A stretch of 5,312 nt of DNA, from positions 1-5,312 of the forward strand of contig DLRW01000072.1 in assembly GCA_002501205.1 (NCBI GenBank), in the 5' to 3' direction. The stretch is from Flavobacteriales bacterium UBA7878 (lineage in GTDB: Bacteria; Bacteroidota; Bacteroidia; Flavobacteriales; Schleiferiaceae). Shown piece by piece: positions 4,852-5,312 of the stretch. Under the pieces are notes generated by a model. It saw only the letters and a program-made list of their open reading frames with translations, had not been told where the DNA came from and searched no databases. How positions within the stretch are numbered: position 1 is the stretch's first letter; each line of letters starts with the position of its first letter. The translations under genes and the position numbers were made by a program.

Positions 4852-5312
4852 ATGGCAAAAATTATACTCCGGAGCCTACTTTTAGGCTCACTCTTTTACG
4901 GGCTTAGCAGTTGCTCTACCGACGAAGCTGCCAAACCTACCTATTTGCAAATCGACGCCCTCCATCTGGAAACCGATTATGCCGAAGAAGGTACGGCCCA
5001 TACCAATATTTCTACCGTTTGGCTGAGTGCCAATGGTGAGATTATAGGCGCCTTCGAATTACCTGCCTTAATACCTGTAGTACTTAAAGAAGGGCAAAAC
5101 GAATTACGGATCAGTGCCGGAATCAATACCAATGGCATTAGTTCTTTCCGAGCGATTAATACCTCCTTCGACCCGATATTGTATACCTTGGATTATCAGT
5201 CGACCGGTGAAGTACCAGACACGATAGTTATCCCAGAGGGCGATTTAATTACCCATTATCGGGATTTCTACCAGGTTTCCATTGTTGAAGATTTTGGTGA
5301 TCCCGGATTAAA
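4852..5312 (+). CDS. Lipoprotein of unknown function (3' end outside window)
   Basis: The frame runs from the ATG at 4852 to the window edge with no stop, giving 153 codons. The N terminus is a lipoprotein signal: Lys3 and Arg7, a hydrophobic core at 8-18, and lipobox LSSC with the lipidated Cys21. The next residues are STDEAA; acidic residues just after the Cys resemble the surface-export signal of Bacteroidota lipoproteins, so it may sit on the outer face of the outer membrane. The rest looks beta-rich, with STVWLSANGEIIGAFELPA (54-72), EGQNELRISAGI (80-91), NGISSFRAI and, near the edge, VSIVEDFGDPG. I recall similar uncharacterised Bacteroidota lipoproteins with a W-x-x-x-N-x-x-x-G-x-x-ELP core and NGIS, but no known role. 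The 9-bp gap behind the oxidoreductase, with AAGAG before the ATG, suggests the same mRNA. Confidence 0.85.
   Translation, partial: MAKIILRSLLLGSLFYGLSSCSTDEAAKPTYLQIDALHLETDYAEEGTAHTNISTVWLSANGEIIGAFELPALIPVVLKEGQNELRISAGINTNGISSFRAINTSFDPILYTLDYQSTGEVPDTIVIPEGDLITHYRDFYQVSIVEDFGDPGL

Noticed and set aside
1..5312. Mobile element, CRISPR array, tRNA/rRNA or defence system
   Set aside because: I found no transposase, integrase, regularly spaced repeats, long terminal inverted repeats, tRNA-like cloverleaf or nuclease/helicase genes. The content is housekeeping and envelope genes.

Overview
The window looks like ordinary, gene-dense chromosome from a member of the Bacteroidota, most likely a Flavobacteriales-type organism. 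This rests on three things: QueE, Tag and PIMT sequences that match the form I know from that phylum; weak or absent Shine-Dalgarno sequences; and several exact copies of the phylum's -7 promoter element TAnnTTTG placed just upstream of genes. Base composition is moderate and even across the window. I see no mobile element, tRNA, rRNA, CRISPR array, integrase or phage gene.

Layout from left to right. The last codons of a probable upstream gene (ending at 28) overlap the start of tag, which encodes 3-methyladenine DNA glycosylase I (28-585, +). It meets queE, encoding 7-carboxy-7-deazaguanine synthase (582-1211, -), tail to tail, with the stop codons overlapping. A 171-bp divergent spacer separates queE from a small exported protein of unknown function (1383-1727, +), which is followed by a convincing intrinsic terminator. 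Next comes a probable two-gene operon: an AIM24/TIGR00266-family protein (1794-2588, +) coupled through TAATG to an exported protein of unknown function (2588-3082, +). That gene in turn overlaps pcm, encoding protein-L-isoaspartate O-methyltransferase (3079-3720, -), through a shared CTAG. A 135-bp divergent spacer then leads to a Gfo/Idh/MocA oxidoreductase (3856-4842, +) and, 9 bp later, a lipoprotein gene that runs off the window end (4852 onward, +).

The recognisable genes are housekeeping functions: removal of alkylated bases from DNA, tRNA queuosine synthesis, repair of aged proteins, and an NAD(P)-dependent sugar dehydrogenase. They do not form one pathway. Three envelope or exported proteins of unknown function sit between them. 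I do not find a new defence, mobile or biosynthetic system here. The points most worth checking are the compact gene junctions, the promoter that sets the queE start, the terminator whose U-tract also reads as a -7 box, and the uncharacterised exported proteins.
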